Assembly: GCA_900320245.1 (NCBI GenBank)
Contig: ONRP01000028.1
Coordinates: 1 to 64,000, forward strand
From: an uncultured Prevotellaceae bacterium
Lineage (GTDB): Bacteria; Bacteroidota; Bacteroidia; Bacteroidales; Muribaculaceae
Direction of reading: 5' to 3'
DNA: 64,000 nt
Shown here: positions 40,739-49,690 of the stretch, in pieces
Layout: every line of letters begins with the position of its first letter
How positions within the stretch are numbered: position 1 is the stretch's first letter
Made by a program: the position numbers and the translations under genes
The notes under the pieces: generated by a model
Seen by the model: only the letters and a program-made list of their open reading frames with translations
The model's database searches: none
What the model was told of the DNA's origin: nothing

Positions 40739-43630
40739 ATGACAAAACAGATACCGAGACGGCTCATCGTGTGGGCTGCTGTGGCGATGGTCGCCGTGGC
40801 AGCGCTGCTGCTCTCGGTCTTGCCCACGAGTTGCCACAAGACTGCGAACGCTCCCGCAAGGGACGCCCATTATATCTTGACCGACAGCCTGTTACGCACG
40901 GTGACCGATGTGGACAGCCTGGCGGTGATGGCCGAGCGTTACCATCAGTCGGGCGATGGCGTGGGCGAGATGCTGGCCCGCAGGCATCAGGGCAACAGGC
41001 TGAGGAGCGTGTGGCAGTACAAGCAGGCTGTCGAAGCCCACAGTCGGGGCTTTGACGTTGCCGTATCGCTCGCCGACACCCTGGAGGCATCAGCCGCCCT
41101 GAGCAATATCGGCACCGACTACCGCCGCATGGGCGACCTGAGTACCGCCAACGGCTACTACTACCGGGCCCTGAAACTGTGTGACATCTATAAGCATCCT
41201 ACTGATTCCGAGGTGGTTAAGTGCCGCATTGCCGCCCTTGACGGCATCGTCCTGATCGAGACAGAAATCTGCAACTACACTACTGCCGACAGTCTGTTGC
41301 GTGAGACCCTCCAGGCTGAAATCGCATTGGGCGACCCGGCTGGCTTGGCCAAATGCTACGGCAACATGGGCCTTGTGAAGCACAACGTAGGCGAGCGCGA
41401 CTCGGCGTGGTACTATTACCGCAAGTCGATGGACTACAACATGCAGACGGGTGAAGTGCTGGGACAAGCCATATGCCACCTGCGCTTCGGCAAACTGCAT
41501 GAGGACGAGCGCGCCTACTTCCATGCCCTCGAGGAGTACAAGCAGGCCTATGACCTGCTCAAGGGTCAGGACAACCAGTGGCACATCATGGACGTGTGCC
41601 TGGCATTGGCCAGCCTGCAAATCAAGTTGGGAGAGATGGACGAGGCTCAGCGTTATCTGGCCGAGGCCGAAGCCATGGCCGATCGCACTGGCAGCAAGGT
41701 CCACCAGGCCGCCGCCCACGAGGTGCATTATGAACTCTCACTGGCTCAAAATCATCACGAGGAGGCGTTGCATTACTATGTCAGGAGTAATGAACTGTTT
41801 GACAGCATCTATGGGCTGAATCGAGATGATGAGATGCGCTCCCAACGCATTGACTACCAGGGGCAACGCCTGAACGGCGAACTGAGTATGCTCAACGACG
41901 ACATTGCCCGCCTGAAGCGTGTCCGCAATACCCAGGTGGTGCTGACCCTGCTGTTACTGCTCATGGCCGGCGCCATTATTGCCGCCCTGGTCTATGCCAT
42001 GCGTGTGCGTGCCCGCACGCAGCGCCTGATGCGTCAGGTCGAGGAGACGCGGTCGCTCTTCTTTACCAATGTGGTGCACCAGTTGCGCACACCGTTGACG
42101 GCCATCATGGGCTCTATCGACGCCATCCTCGATGATGTTGCCGCATCGGGAATCACCTTGTCGTCATCCCAGCAGGAGAATGTGGACATCATCCAACGCC
42201 AGGGCAATAACCTGCTCGTGCTTGTGGACCGCATCCTCGAGGTGGGCAGCGTGCGCAGTGCCTTGAAGGAGCCCGAATGGCGTACCGGCGATGCTGTGAC
42301 CTTCATGCGCATGGTGCTCGAGAGTTACCGCGAGCAGTGCGTCGAGCGCCACATTGAACTCGCCTATGCTCCGCGCGAGAGCAGTGTCACTATCGACACC
42401 GTGCCGCCCTACCTGAACACCATCGTGGGCCGCCTCATCGAGAACGCCATCCAGTATAGCCGTGACTTCAGCAAAATAACGGTCACCTCGCGCGTCGAGG
42501 GCGACCTGTTCGTCATCAGGGTCGCCGACAACGGCATCGGCATCAGTCCGACCGACCTTCCTCATGTGTTCGAGCCCTTCTATCGTGGTGCCGCTGCCGA
42601 GCAATTGGTCGATGGCGTGGGCATCGGCCTGACGGTGGTGCGCGACATGACCATGGCCATGGACGGCACCGTCGCTGTCGAGAGTTCCGAGGAGCAGGGC
42701 ACGGTGTTCACCGTCAAGTTGCCGTGCCGCCATGGCGGTGGAGAGAAATTGCCATTCAAGAGTGCCCTGGAACCTATCCGTAAAGTCCTTGGCGAGCGCG
42801 TCACCAAGCGTGTCGCCATGCAATCGGCTGACCGTCAGGGCGGTAATCTCCCCATAGTGATGATTGTCGAGGACCACGACGATGTGGCTCGCCTCGTGGG
42901 CAAGGTGCTGGGCGATGATTACGAGGTGCATTATGCCCAAGATGGTGCCCTGGGCCTGGAGATGGCCCGGCAAATCATGCCCGACCTGATCATCACCGAC
43001 GTGAAGATGCCCAATGTGGACGGCTACGAATTCTGCCGCTCAATACGCCAGACGTTGAGCCTGAGCCACATTCCCATCATCATGCTCAGTGCCCGTACCA
43101 AGGTCACGGACAAGGTGCGTGGTGTCGAGGCCGGCGCCGACGCCTATCTTGTCAAGCCGTTCAACCCCGAGGAGATGCGCGCTTGGGTCAATCACCTGCT
43201 GGAGTGCCGCAAGCAACTGCGTGAAGTCTATGGCGCCTCGGCCCAGCCGGCTGCCATGGCTGCTGCTGGGAGCCAGTCCGCCGACAGCGCTGCCGACGAT
43301 GACCGCCGCTTCCTGGATGCCTTGGCCGCCGAGGTGGACAAGCGTATGGCCGAGGGCATCAAACTCGACCTCGACAAAATCGCGTTGACCTTAAAGATGG
43401 GCGAGAGCCAACTGCGGCGCAAGGTGCAGAAACTCACGGGCAAGAACATGGCGGCCTACCTTATGCAACTGCGCATGGAGCGGGCGATGTCGTTGTTGCG
43501 CAACAGGCCCGGTATGCTCATCGGCGAGGTCGCCGAGCGCTGTGGATTTGTTGATGTGGCTTATTTCTCGCGCGTCTTCCGCCAGCATTACGGCATGACA
43601 CCCACTCAGGCGCGCAGCAACCCGCTGTGA
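40739..43630 (+). CDS. Hybrid two-component sensor/regulator (TPR - HisKA - HATPase - receiver - AraC)
   Basis: 963 residues. The N-terminal signal or membrane segment (about 10-30) is followed by a TPR-type sensor (about 40-390) and a membrane helix (about 398-422). HisKA has the acceptor His 447 in NVVHQLRTPL. HATPase carries VADNGIGI and GVGIGLTVV, the receiver has phospho-acceptor Asp 754 in LIITDVKMP, and an AraC-type HTH ends the protein (FVDVAYFSRVFRQHYGMTP). This is a one-protein phosphorelay controlling transcription. It resembles HTCS regulators of carbohydrate loci but has TPRs instead of the usual beta-propeller sensor. Targets are not evident; it is divergent from the DUF4199 operon. 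Confidence 0.9.
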   Translation: MTKQIPRRLIVWAAVAMVAVAALLLSVLPTSCHKTANAPARDAHYILTDSLLRTVTDVDSLAVMAERYHQSGDGVGEMLARRHQGNRLRSVWQYKQAVEAHSRGFDVAVSLADTLEASAALSNIGTDYRRMGDLSTANGYYYRALKLCDIYKHPTDSEVVKCRIAALDGIVLIETEICNYTTADSLLRETLQAEIALGDPAGLAKCYGNMGLVKHNVGERDSAWYYYRKSMDYNMQTGEVLGQAICHLRFGKLHEDERAYFHALEEYKQAYDLLKGQDNQWHIMDVCLALASLQIKLGEMDEAQRYLAEAEAMADRTGSKVHQAAAHEVHYELSLAQNHHEEALHYYVRSNELFDSIYGLNRDDEMRSQRIDYQGQRLNGELSMLNDDIARLKRVRNTQVVLTLLLLLMAGAIIAALVYAMRVRARTQRLMRQVEETRSLFFTNVVHQLRTPLTAIMGSIDAILDDVAASGITLSSSQQENVDIIQRQGNNLLVLVDRILEVGSVRSALKEPEWRTGDAVTFMRMVLESYREQCVERHIELAYAPRESSVTIDTVPPYLNTIVGRLIENAIQYSRDFSKITVTSRVEGDLFVIRVADNGIGISPTDLPHVFEPFYRGAAAEQLVDGVGIGLTVVRDMTMAMDGTVAVESSEEQGTVFTVKLPCRHGGGEKLPFKSALEPIRKVLGERVTKRVAMQSADRQGGNLPIVMIVEDHDDVARLVGKVLGDDYEVHYAQDGALGLEMARQIMPDLIITDVKMPNVDGYEFCRSIRQTLSLSHIPIIMLSARTKVTDKVRGVEAGADAYLVKPFNPEEMRAWVNHLLECRKQLREVYGASAQPAAMAAAGSQSADSAADDDRRFLDALAAEVDKRMAEGIKLDLDKIALTLKMGESQLRRKVQKLTGKNMAAYLMQLRMERAMSLLRNRPGMLIGEVAERCGFVDVAYFSRVFRQHYGMTPTQARSNPL

Positions 43631-43639
43631 TGGCGGACT

Positions 43640-44017
43640 TCAACTGCGGCGGCTCAAGGGCGGCTGAAAGGCGTTGGGGATGAATCGGATGTCAAAGGCC
43701 GGCCCGGTGCCAATCATGATCATCACGTCAAATTGTACAGGCATCTGCAGGTTGTAGTGGCCGACATATCCGTTGGCCGCGCGCACCAGGTTGCGGATTT
43801 TGGCCGGCGTGATGGCTTCCATCGGGTCAAATTGAGGCATGGCCGTCGAGCGGGTTTTGACCTCGACGATGTGCAGCACACCGTCCTGCTGGGCGACGAT
43901 GTCGATCTCCAGCGGTGCCATGCGCCAGTTGGTCTCGCGGATGGTCATCCCCTTGGCGATAAGGTATTCGCAAGCGGCCTGCTCTCCTTGTTTGCCTAAT
44001 TTATTATGCTGGGCCAT
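43640..44017 (-). CDS. YraN/UPF0102 family nuclease-like protein
   Basis: 125 residues with the family start (GKQGEQAACEYLIAKGMTIRETNWR) and the PD-(D/E)xK-like core EIDIVAQQDGVLHIVEVKTR. UPF0102 proteins have a Holliday-junction-resolvase-like fold; their biological role is not settled. Normal length. It lies 33 bp downstream of rarA on the same strand, a plausible recombination/repair pairing. Confidence 0.85.
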   Translation of the reverse strand: MAQHNKLGKQGEQAACEYLIAKGMTIRETNWRMAPLEIDIVAQQDGVLHIVEVKTRSTAMPQFDPMEAITPAKIRNLVRAANGYVGHYNLQMPVQFDVMIMIGTGPAFDIRFIPNAFQPPLSRRS

Positions 44018-44050
44018 AAATTATTGATGCGTGCGACTTAAAGCGATTGT

Positions 44051-45355
44051 TTAACTTTCTTCCTTGGGTCCGTGCCCGGCATTGTCGCCCCAGCGGCTCT
44101 GCTGGCGTGCCGTCATCTGGTTCTCGGCGGGGTTGTCCTGGGGGTGCCAGATTTGGGGGTGGTGCAGTTCCTTGGGCATGTACTGCTGGCTGACGAAGTG
44201 TCCCGGGAAGTCGTGCGCGTAGCGGTAGTCCTTGCCATATCCCAGTTGTTTCATCAGTCCCGTGGGCGCGTTGCGCAGGTGCAGCGGCACGGGGGCGTTA
44301 CCCGTCTCGTTGACGAGGGCCAGCGCATCGTCGATGGCCAGGTAGGCGCTGTTGCTCTTGGCGCTGGTGGCCAGGTAGATGGCGCACTCGCTCAGCGGGA
44401 TGCGTCCCTCGGGCCACCCGATTTTATTGATGATGTCAAAGGTGGCGTTGGCCAGCAGCAGGGCGTTGGGGTTGGCCAGGCCGATGTCCTCGGCAGCGAG
44501 GATGCACAGGCGGCGGGCGATGAACTTGGGGTCCTCGCCGCCGGCGATGAGGCGTGCCAGCCAGTAGACCGCCGCGTCGGGGTCGCTGCCGCGGATGCTC
44601 TTGATGAAGGCCGAGATGATGTCGTAGTGCATCTCGCCGTTCTTGTCAAAGGCCAGCGGGTTCTGCTGCAGGCGGTCGGTAACGATGTCGTCGGTGATGA
44701 CAAAGGGCTCGCCGTCCTTCAGCGACTGCAGTATCAGGTCCAGGATGTTGAGCAGTTTGCGGGCATCGCCGCCCGAGAAGCGCAGCAGCGCCTCGGTCTG
44801 CTCGACGCGCACCTCACGGCCCTGGAAGGCCTTGTCGGTCTTGAGGGCATGGTCCAGCAACTGCAACAGGTCGTCGCGGTCCAGCGGATTGAGCACATAG
44901 ACCTGGGCACGGGAGAGCAGGGGACGGATGACCTCGAACGAGGGATTCTCGGTCGTCGCGCCGATGAGCGTGACCGTGCCGTGCTCCACGGCACCCAGCA
45001 GCGAATCCTGCTGCGACTTGTTGAAGCGGTGAATCTCGTCGATGAACAGGATGGGACGTCCCTTGGCGAACACGCTGCGGGCATCGGCTTGGCAGCGGTC
45101 GAGCACGTCGCGCACGTCCTTGACGCCTGACGTCACGGCGCTCAGCGTGTAGAAGGGCACCTGGGTCTGCTCGGCAATGATGCGTGCCAGTGTGGTCTTG
45201 CCCACGCCCGGAGGCCCCCACAGAATGAACGATGAGATGTTGCCGCTCTCGATCATGCGGCGAATCACCGCACCCTCACCCACAAGGTGTCGCTGCCCGA
45301 TGTAGTCGTCGAGCGAGCGGGGGCGCAATCGTTCAGCAAGCGGTTGGTAATTCAT
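44051..45355 (-). CDS. rarA: Replication-associated recombination protein RarA (MgsA)
   Basis: 434 residues: AAA+ core with Walker A GPPGVGKTTLA (about 47-57), Walker B ILFIDEIHRFNKSQQD, sensor ATTENPSF, and the tetramerisation region C-terminal (DPDAAVYWLARLIAGGEDPKFIARR). RarA acts at stalled replication forks. Length and motifs are standard. It lies downstream of the methionine sulfoxide reductase gene and upstream of yraN, all on the minus strand. Confidence 0.92.
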   Translation of the reverse strand: MNYQPLAERLRPRSLDDYIGQRHLVGEGAVIRRMIESGNISSFILWGPPGVGKTTLARIIAEQTQVPFYTLSAVTSGVKDVRDVLDRCQADARSVFAKGRPILFIDEIHRFNKSQQDSLLGAVEHGTVTLIGATTENPSFEVIRPLLSRAQVYVLNPLDRDDLLQLLDHALKTDKAFQGREVRVEQTEALLRFSGGDARKLLNILDLILQSLKDGEPFVITDDIVTDRLQQNPLAFDKNGEMHYDIISAFIKSIRGSDPDAAVYWLARLIAGGEDPKFIARRLCILAAEDIGLANPNALLLANATFDIINKIGWPEGRIPLSECAIYLATSAKSNSAYLAIDDALALVNETGNAPVPLHLRNAPTGLMKQLGYGKDYRYAHDFPGHFVSQQYMPKELHHPQIWHPQDNPAENQMTARQQSRWGDNAGHGPKEES

Positions 45356-45366
45356 TGTGAATGGCT

Positions 45367-45411
45367 GGATTAACTGGGTTAACAGGACTAACTGGATTAA
45401 CTGGGACGGCT
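45367..45411. repeat. 9-bp tandem repeat (GGATTAACT)
   Basis: Five units GGATTAACT, GGGTTAACA, GGACTAACT, GGATTAACT and GGGACGGCT overlap the end of the reductase gene. They supply its stop codon and last few codons (the SSRPS end). Confidence 0.75.
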
Positions 45412-45876
45412 GGATGGGGTGAAGACGTGGCGCTCAAGGACCTGGGCGATGATTTCGAGCCAGTGGGCATCCACGTCGTCAAATGCAGCCACGTCCTTGC
45501 TGTCGATGTCGAGCACGCCGGTGATGTTGCCGTCACCGTCATGCAGGGGCACGACAATCTCGCTGCGCGACAGGCTGCTGCAGGCGATGTGCCCCGGGAA
45601 CTTTTCCACGTCGGGGACGACAATGGTGCGTCCCTGCTCCCATGCTGTGCCGCACACGCCGCGTCCACGCTTGATGCTGTAGCAAGCCACGGGGCCCTGG
45701 AAGGGGCCTAACTGCAACGTGTCGCCGTTGACCAGATAGAATCCGGTCCACCACCAGCCCATGGTCTCCTGCAGCAGTGCTGCGGTATTGGCCAACTGGC
45801 CTGTGGCATTGTTCTCGCCCTCGATCAGGCTCTCGACCTGCTTGACGAGTGTGCTGTAGGTTTCATTCTTGTCCAT
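45397..45876 (-). CDS. msrC: Free methionine-(R)-sulfoxide reductase (GAF type)
   Basis: 159 residues of GAF fold with the fRMsr cysteines: ACYSIKRGRGVCGTAWEQ and GHIACSS. The opening MGWWWTGFYLV and LDIDSKDVAAFD also match the family. It reduces free methionine-R-sulfoxide in the cytoplasm using a Cys relay recharged by thioredoxin. A TAATTTTG promoter at 45881-45888 would start transcription almost at the ATG, so the message is probably leaderless. The last residues come from the 9-bp repeat. Confidence 0.9.
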   Translation of the reverse strand: MDKNETYSTLVKQVESLIEGENNATGQLANTAALLQETMGWWWTGFYLVNGDTLQLGPFQGPVACYSIKRGRGVCGTAWEQGRTIVVPDVEKFPGHIACSSLSRSEIVVPLHDGDGNITGVLDIDSKDVAAFDDVDAHWLEIIAQVLERHVFTPSSRPS

Positions 45877-45880
45877 AGCA

Positions 45881-45888
45881 CAAAATTA
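45881..45888 (-). promoter_or_regulatory. Promoter -7 element of the msrC-rarA-yraN unit
   Basis: TAATTTTG on the minus strand, five bases before the msrC ATG. Confidence 0.6.
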
Positions 45889-45925
45889 GTGCATTTTCGC
45901 CAAAGAAACAAGTCACGACCCCATC

Positions 45926-45984
45926 ACCGTGCTGTCGCACGGGAAATTTATCAAATTTTATAAATAATTTTGTTTAATTTCCCG
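45926..45984. repeat. Dispersed hairpin element (copy 2)
   Basis: CCGTGCTGTCGCACGGGAAA, an AT-rich loop and AATTTCCCG, closely matching 9170-9246. It directly abuts the MITE-like element that begins at 45990. Confidence 0.65.
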
Positions 45985-45989
45985 AAACT

Positions 45990-46178
45990 GTAACTATTCA
46001 GCCATTTCCCTTACGCTAAGTCGCTAAGTGTTTAATATTTAAAACGTTATGTAATTTGTTTATGATATGTCAGACGAAATGAAATACTTCAATCTATCAA
46101 AAAGTTTCCCTGTCGGGACTATGACGATTGTCTGAAAATCAAAAAAACTTAGCGTCTTTGCGTCTTAGCGTGAATAGG
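45990..46178. repeat. MITE-like element, right end incomplete
   Basis: It begins GTAACTATTCAGCC and runs in parallel with 50877-51063, nearly identical by eye, including a block from ATATGTCAGACGAAATGAAA to TCTGAAAATC and the inner ends ACGCTAAG.../CTTAGCGT. The right terminal repeat present in the second copy is missing here. It has no coding frame. Confidence 0.75.
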
Positions 46179-46207
46179 GAGTGTGATGCAGAGTCTGGGA
46201 GTGGGAC

Positions 46208-46241
46208 AAAAAAAGTGGAGACGCAAGTCTTGCGTCTCCAC
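46208..46241 (-). terminator. Rho-independent terminator
   Basis: On the minus strand GTGGAGACGCAAG pairs with CTTGCGTCTCCAC, followed by seven T. Confidence 0.88.
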
Positions 46242-46275
46242 CTGTTGGTTGTTGGCTAAAAGCCAATGGCTATGA

Positions 46276-48144
46276 TTACTTCACAACCTTAACAGCGTTG
46301 GTGGTACCATCGGTGTAGGTGGTAACCATGATGGTCAAGCCGTTGGGCTGAGCCATCTCCTGACCGGCTACGTTGAAGTAGCGTACGTTGGCAACGGTCT
46401 TGCCAGCGAGGGTCTCGGCAACGTTGGTGTCGATGTCATACAGCCATGCAATCTCACTAGCATTCTTCACGCCGTTAACGGTGTAGAATACCTGGATACC
46501 GATGTTCTCGGTGAACAGGGGGTTGTCACCCTCGTTAGTGCGATAGAAGTAAACGGCGCCAGTGTAGAAGTCCCAACCACCACTGTAGATGTAGTAAGGA
46601 ATCTCGGTCATATCCTGGCTGATGTCGGTGCTGTAGTGCTCATAGTCGAAGGTGAACAGTTCGGGACCATTACCATTGTCAACATAGATGCTGTAACTCA
46701 TGTACTCGGGATCCAGAGGATTGCCATCAACGTCGGTGGTGGGCAGGGTGAAGCCGAAGCGGCTGTAACCGCTCTCGTCACCGCAGTCATACCAACTGTC
46801 AGCGGTCGGGTTGGCGGGAACAGCGGGAACCAGGTTAACGATCTGGCCGAAGGGAGCAGCGTAGCCATACTCGTCGAGGTTAGCGAACTCGATAGCGGTC
46901 ATGCTCAGGTCGTCGCTCCAGTAGGTGTACATACCAGTTGCCTCAGCCCACTCGGGGAATTCGGCATTGAGGTCACCCTGGGTGCCCAGCAGGTAGATGT
47001 TGTCACCGTCGATCATGAACTGGATCTCGGTGGTGCGGTCGTCGAGCTCGCTGCCCAGGTAGTACAGGGGCTCACCGGTCTCCTCGTCTACGCCGTCCTC
47101 ATATACATAGGTGTCGCCCCATGCGAGGATAACGCCATAGCCGTAATCATCGCTCCAACTCAGGTACTGGCCGCAGGGGATGGTGATGATACCAGTCGTC
47201 CAGTCATAGGTACCCTTTACCCAACTGTTGTAGCCGTCGTGATACCAAGCGGGATTCTGCATGTAAACATCGCCGTTGCTGTCGAAGGCAACAGTGAACT
47301 TGCCATCGGTCTGGGTAGCGCCAACACCAAAGATGCTGCTGTAGATAGAAGAACTGTTGCGGTAGTAGGTGTAGGTCTGGCAACCATCGGGAATCTCAGT
47401 GATTACAGTAGGAGTCTCGGGAGCCTCATCGGGAACGAACTCACCAATGGTCACGTCGTCGATGTTCAGACGGAACATGTCGGTAACGTTGTAGTGACGG
47501 ATGGCGATGCAACCAGCCTGACCCTCATAGTCGCTCAGGTCGAACTCAAAGGCTTGCATCACGCCAGAGGCGGTGATGTCATCAGAGATCTTCACGAAGT
47601 CGTTGATGTTGGTGGGGTCACCTACGCAGATGTAAACTGCAAATACCTCGCTGGCATAACTGGGATCCTGGCCAATGTAGTAGAAACCGAGTTTACCGGT
47701 CAGGGTAACAACGGGCGAAATCAGCCAGTTGTCCGGGGTAAGAGCGGTGTAGGTGGGGTTGTCATAACTGAACGAAGCCATGCAGCCAAGACCACTATGG
47801 GTTTTGTTGCCGCCATCTTCGCTGTAAATGTACTCCCAACCGAAGCCGTCGCCGTCGTTGTCGAGAGTCATCCAGTCATTGAGTTGAGCCTCATCCTCAA
47901 AGTCCCAAACGATGGTGTTGCCATCCTTCAGAGCGTGGTTGCTGTGCTTAGCATTCCAGTCCATTGCCTGCAAAGCAGTGCCGGGCATTACATTAACGTC
48001 GCCCTTCTTTGCAAACTTGCTCTCGCGGTCCATAGCCTTAGCCTCCTTGACGTTAATCTTAGGAAGTTGCTTGGTTACCTTTACACCTGCCGATGCGCCA
48101 AAGGCAACTGCAGTTGCAATCAAAAGTACAAATAATTTCTTCAT
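46276..48144 (-). CDS. Large secreted protein: choice-of-anchor J-like domain plus type IX-like tail
   Basis: 622 residues: signal peptide 1-19, then a jelly-roll-like segment (about 70-235) with the pattern FEDEAQLNDWMTLDNDGDGFGW and LTPDNWLISPVVTL, characteristic of choice-of-anchor J (MAM-like) domains. The body from about 260 on is homologous to the protein at 19449-20672. The C-terminus is GKTVANVRYFNVAGQEM / GLTIMVTTYTDGTTNAVKVVK. It is probably exported through the type IX route and displayed on the surface. Substrate unknown. The promoter and terminator are both clear, so it is monocistronic. Confidence 0.8.
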   Translation of the reverse strand: MKKLFVLLIATAVAFGASAGVKVTKQLPKINVKEAKAMDRESKFAKKGDVNVMPGTALQAMDWNAKHSNHALKDGNTIVWDFEDEAQLNDWMTLDNDGDGFGWEYIYSEDGGNKTHSGLGCMASFSYDNPTYTALTPDNWLISPVVTLTGKLGFYYIGQDPSYASEVFAVYICVGDPTNINDFVKISDDITASGVMQAFEFDLSDYEGQAGCIAIRHYNVTDMFRLNIDDVTIGEFVPDEAPETPTVITEIPDGCQTYTYYRNSSSIYSSIFGVGATQTDGKFTVAFDSNGDVYMQNPAWYHDGYNSWVKGTYDWTTGIITIPCGQYLSWSDDYGYGVILAWGDTYVYEDGVDEETGEPLYYLGSELDDRTTEIQFMIDGDNIYLLGTQGDLNAEFPEWAEATGMYTYWSDDLSMTAIEFANLDEYGYAAPFGQIVNLVPAVPANPTADSWYDCGDESGYSRFGFTLPTTDVDGNPLDPEYMSYSIYVDNGNGPELFTFDYEHYSTDISQDMTEIPYYIYSGGWDFYTGAVYFYRTNEGDNPLFTENIGIQVFYTVNGVKNASEIAWLYDIDTNVAETLAGKTVANVRYFNVAGQEMAQPNGLTIMVTTYTDGTTNAVKVVK

Positions 48145-48265
48145 AAAATTGATGAATTTAGTTAGTAATTAAATGAATTAATACACTATAAAATAGTTGT
48201 TTATAGGTCCTGTATTAATGTTGATTTGGTTTCCACTTACAGTCAAGGTCTCCCTTTTCAACTCA

Positions 48266-48296
48266 CAAAGATACATACAATATACGAATAAACAAA
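48266..48296 (-). promoter_or_regulatory. Promoter of the 46276-48144 gene (TTTG-N19-TATCTTTG)
   Basis: On the minus strand TTTG (48293-48296) and TATCTTTG (48266-48273) are exactly 19 bp apart. The leader is about 115 nt. From 48297 to 48580 I see no gene. Confidence 0.75.
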
Positions 48297-48582
48297 ATTT
48301 ACCCACCATTTTTTATAAAAAAATTTACGGAAAATGTTGCCGCCGCTGCTTTTTGGCTCGGAAATCACCTGTTTCCAGCCTGTTACGCCGGCAGGCGGCC
48401 ATTTGTTGCGAAAGATTGGATAAATCGCCCCATCCGCTGGTGATGCAACTCTATCAGCAGTTTGCGATGGCTGGCGTTACGCGGTATCCCATCGGGCTCC
48501 CAGTGGGTGCTGTCGGCGTGTGATGCCGTTTTTTTTCTTGCCCATGGCTTGGTTGTGCAGGATTTGTTGTATTTTTGCATTT

Positions 48583-48750
48583 ATGCTCGCTTTGCTCGCA
48601 GCATCTATGCTCGCTTTGCTCGCAGTTTAGAGTTTAGAGGTTAGAGTTTAGAGGGGCATCCGCATTTGATGCTCGCTTTGCTCGCAGTTTAGAGGTTAGA
48701 GGTTAGAGTTTAGAGGGGCATCCGCTTTGATGCTCGCTTTACTCGCGTAG
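48583..48750 (-). repeat. Array of TGCTCGCTTTGCTCGCAG cores with AGTTTAG heptads
   Basis: Four inverted-orientation cores (the variant GCTCGCTTTGCTCGC) start near 48584, 48607, 48669 and 48731, separated by heptads AGTTTAG/AGGTTAG and the string GGGGCATCCGC. This is the reverse-strand version of the 23893-24140 array with a changed core centre. Confidence 0.75.
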
Positions 48751-48824
48751 GCGTTGGTGCACTTGGATATTGTTTAAGTAAAACTAGAACAAATATAGTA
48801 AATATTATTAAAATTAAGACAGTT

Positions 48825-49571
48825 ATGGAAATTAAAGCAATTCACATGTTTGATGGCGGCTTCATGAACCAGCCGTTCGCTTTTGGCGGCGAGGAGGGTA
48901 GGGAAGCCTTCGACGACCAGATCATTTATCGCAGCAGTCTGCAGAACTTCCTCATCGACACGGGCAACGAGGTCATCCTCGTCGACACCGGCTTCAAGAC
49001 GGGCTATGCCGCCCCAGCCAAGAAACTGGGCGCTCCCCTGTATATGGGCGAGAAAGTGGCCGACTACATGGAGGCGTTCGCTGCGACAGGCTATCAGCCC
49101 GAGCAGGTGACCAAGATTCTCATCACCCACAAGCATCCCGACCACAGCGACTGCATCGGCGAGTTTCCCAACGCCAAGGTGTATATCGCTCCCGAGGATG
49201 CCGACGCGATGAAACTGGAGGGCGCGAACATCGTCCGTGCCGAGTACGGCCAGCCCTACCACAACTTCCCCAACGCGATGCAGGTGGCCGAGGGCATCTG
49301 GTTCATCGAGGCTAAGGGCCACACCCGGGGCAACAGCATCGTCATTGCCGAGATGGACGGCCTCTACTACATGTTCCACGGCGACGTGACCTACTGTGAC
49401 GCCGCATTGAAGGCCAACAAACTCTCCATCGTGTTTGAGGACGTGGCGGCAGCCCGCGAGACCCTCGACCGCGTTCGCGACTTCATCAAGCACAATCCCA
49501 CCGTCTATCTCTCGACCCATTGCCCCGAGGGCTATGAGAACCTTGAGATGAAGCGCGTGATGAAACTGTGA
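48825..49571 (+). CDS. MBL-fold metallo-hydrolase, lactonase-like
   Basis: 248 residues. The metallo-beta-lactamase fold motif THKHPDHSD supplies the HxHxDH ligands near residue 103. HTRGN and HGDVTYCD supply the further His and Asp, and STHCPEG the last His. The N-terminal FLIDTGNEVILVDTGFKTG is typical of the N-acyl-homoserine-lactonase-like branch, but the substrate cannot be read from sequence. No partner gene is adjacent. It is bounded by repeats upstream and by a strong hairpin downstream. Confidence 0.85.
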   Translation: MEIKAIHMFDGGFMNQPFAFGGEEGREAFDDQIIYRSSLQNFLIDTGNEVILVDTGFKTGYAAPAKKLGAPLYMGEKVADYMEAFAATGYQPEQVTKILITHKHPDHSDCIGEFPNAKVYIAPEDADAMKLEGANIVRAEYGQPYHNFPNAMQVAEGIWFIEAKGHTRGNSIVIAEMDGLYYMFHGDVTYCDAALKANKLSIVFEDVAAARETLDRVRDFIKHNPTVYLSTHCPEGYENLEMKRVMKL

Positions 49572-49625
49572 GGCCACTACTGCACGAAGGCGGGCAGTCA
49601 TCGCGATGGATGAACTGGTGCCAAC

Positions 49626-49668
49626 AAATACGTTACCCTTCACTGCTCAGGTGAAGGGTAACGTATTT
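49626..49668. terminator. Bidirectional hairpin between convergent genes
   Basis: AAATACGTTACCCTTCAC pairs perfectly (18 bp) with 49651-49668 around TGCTCAG. No long T-run, but the placement between two convergent stop codons supports termination. Confidence 0.65.
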
Positions 49669-49690
49669 ATGTCCTGTATTATCGTCGGGA

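Noticed and set aside
48197-48523. 108-codon plus-strand frame
   Set aside because: It begins within the promoter region of the opposite gene, is low in complexity and has no recognisable pattern.
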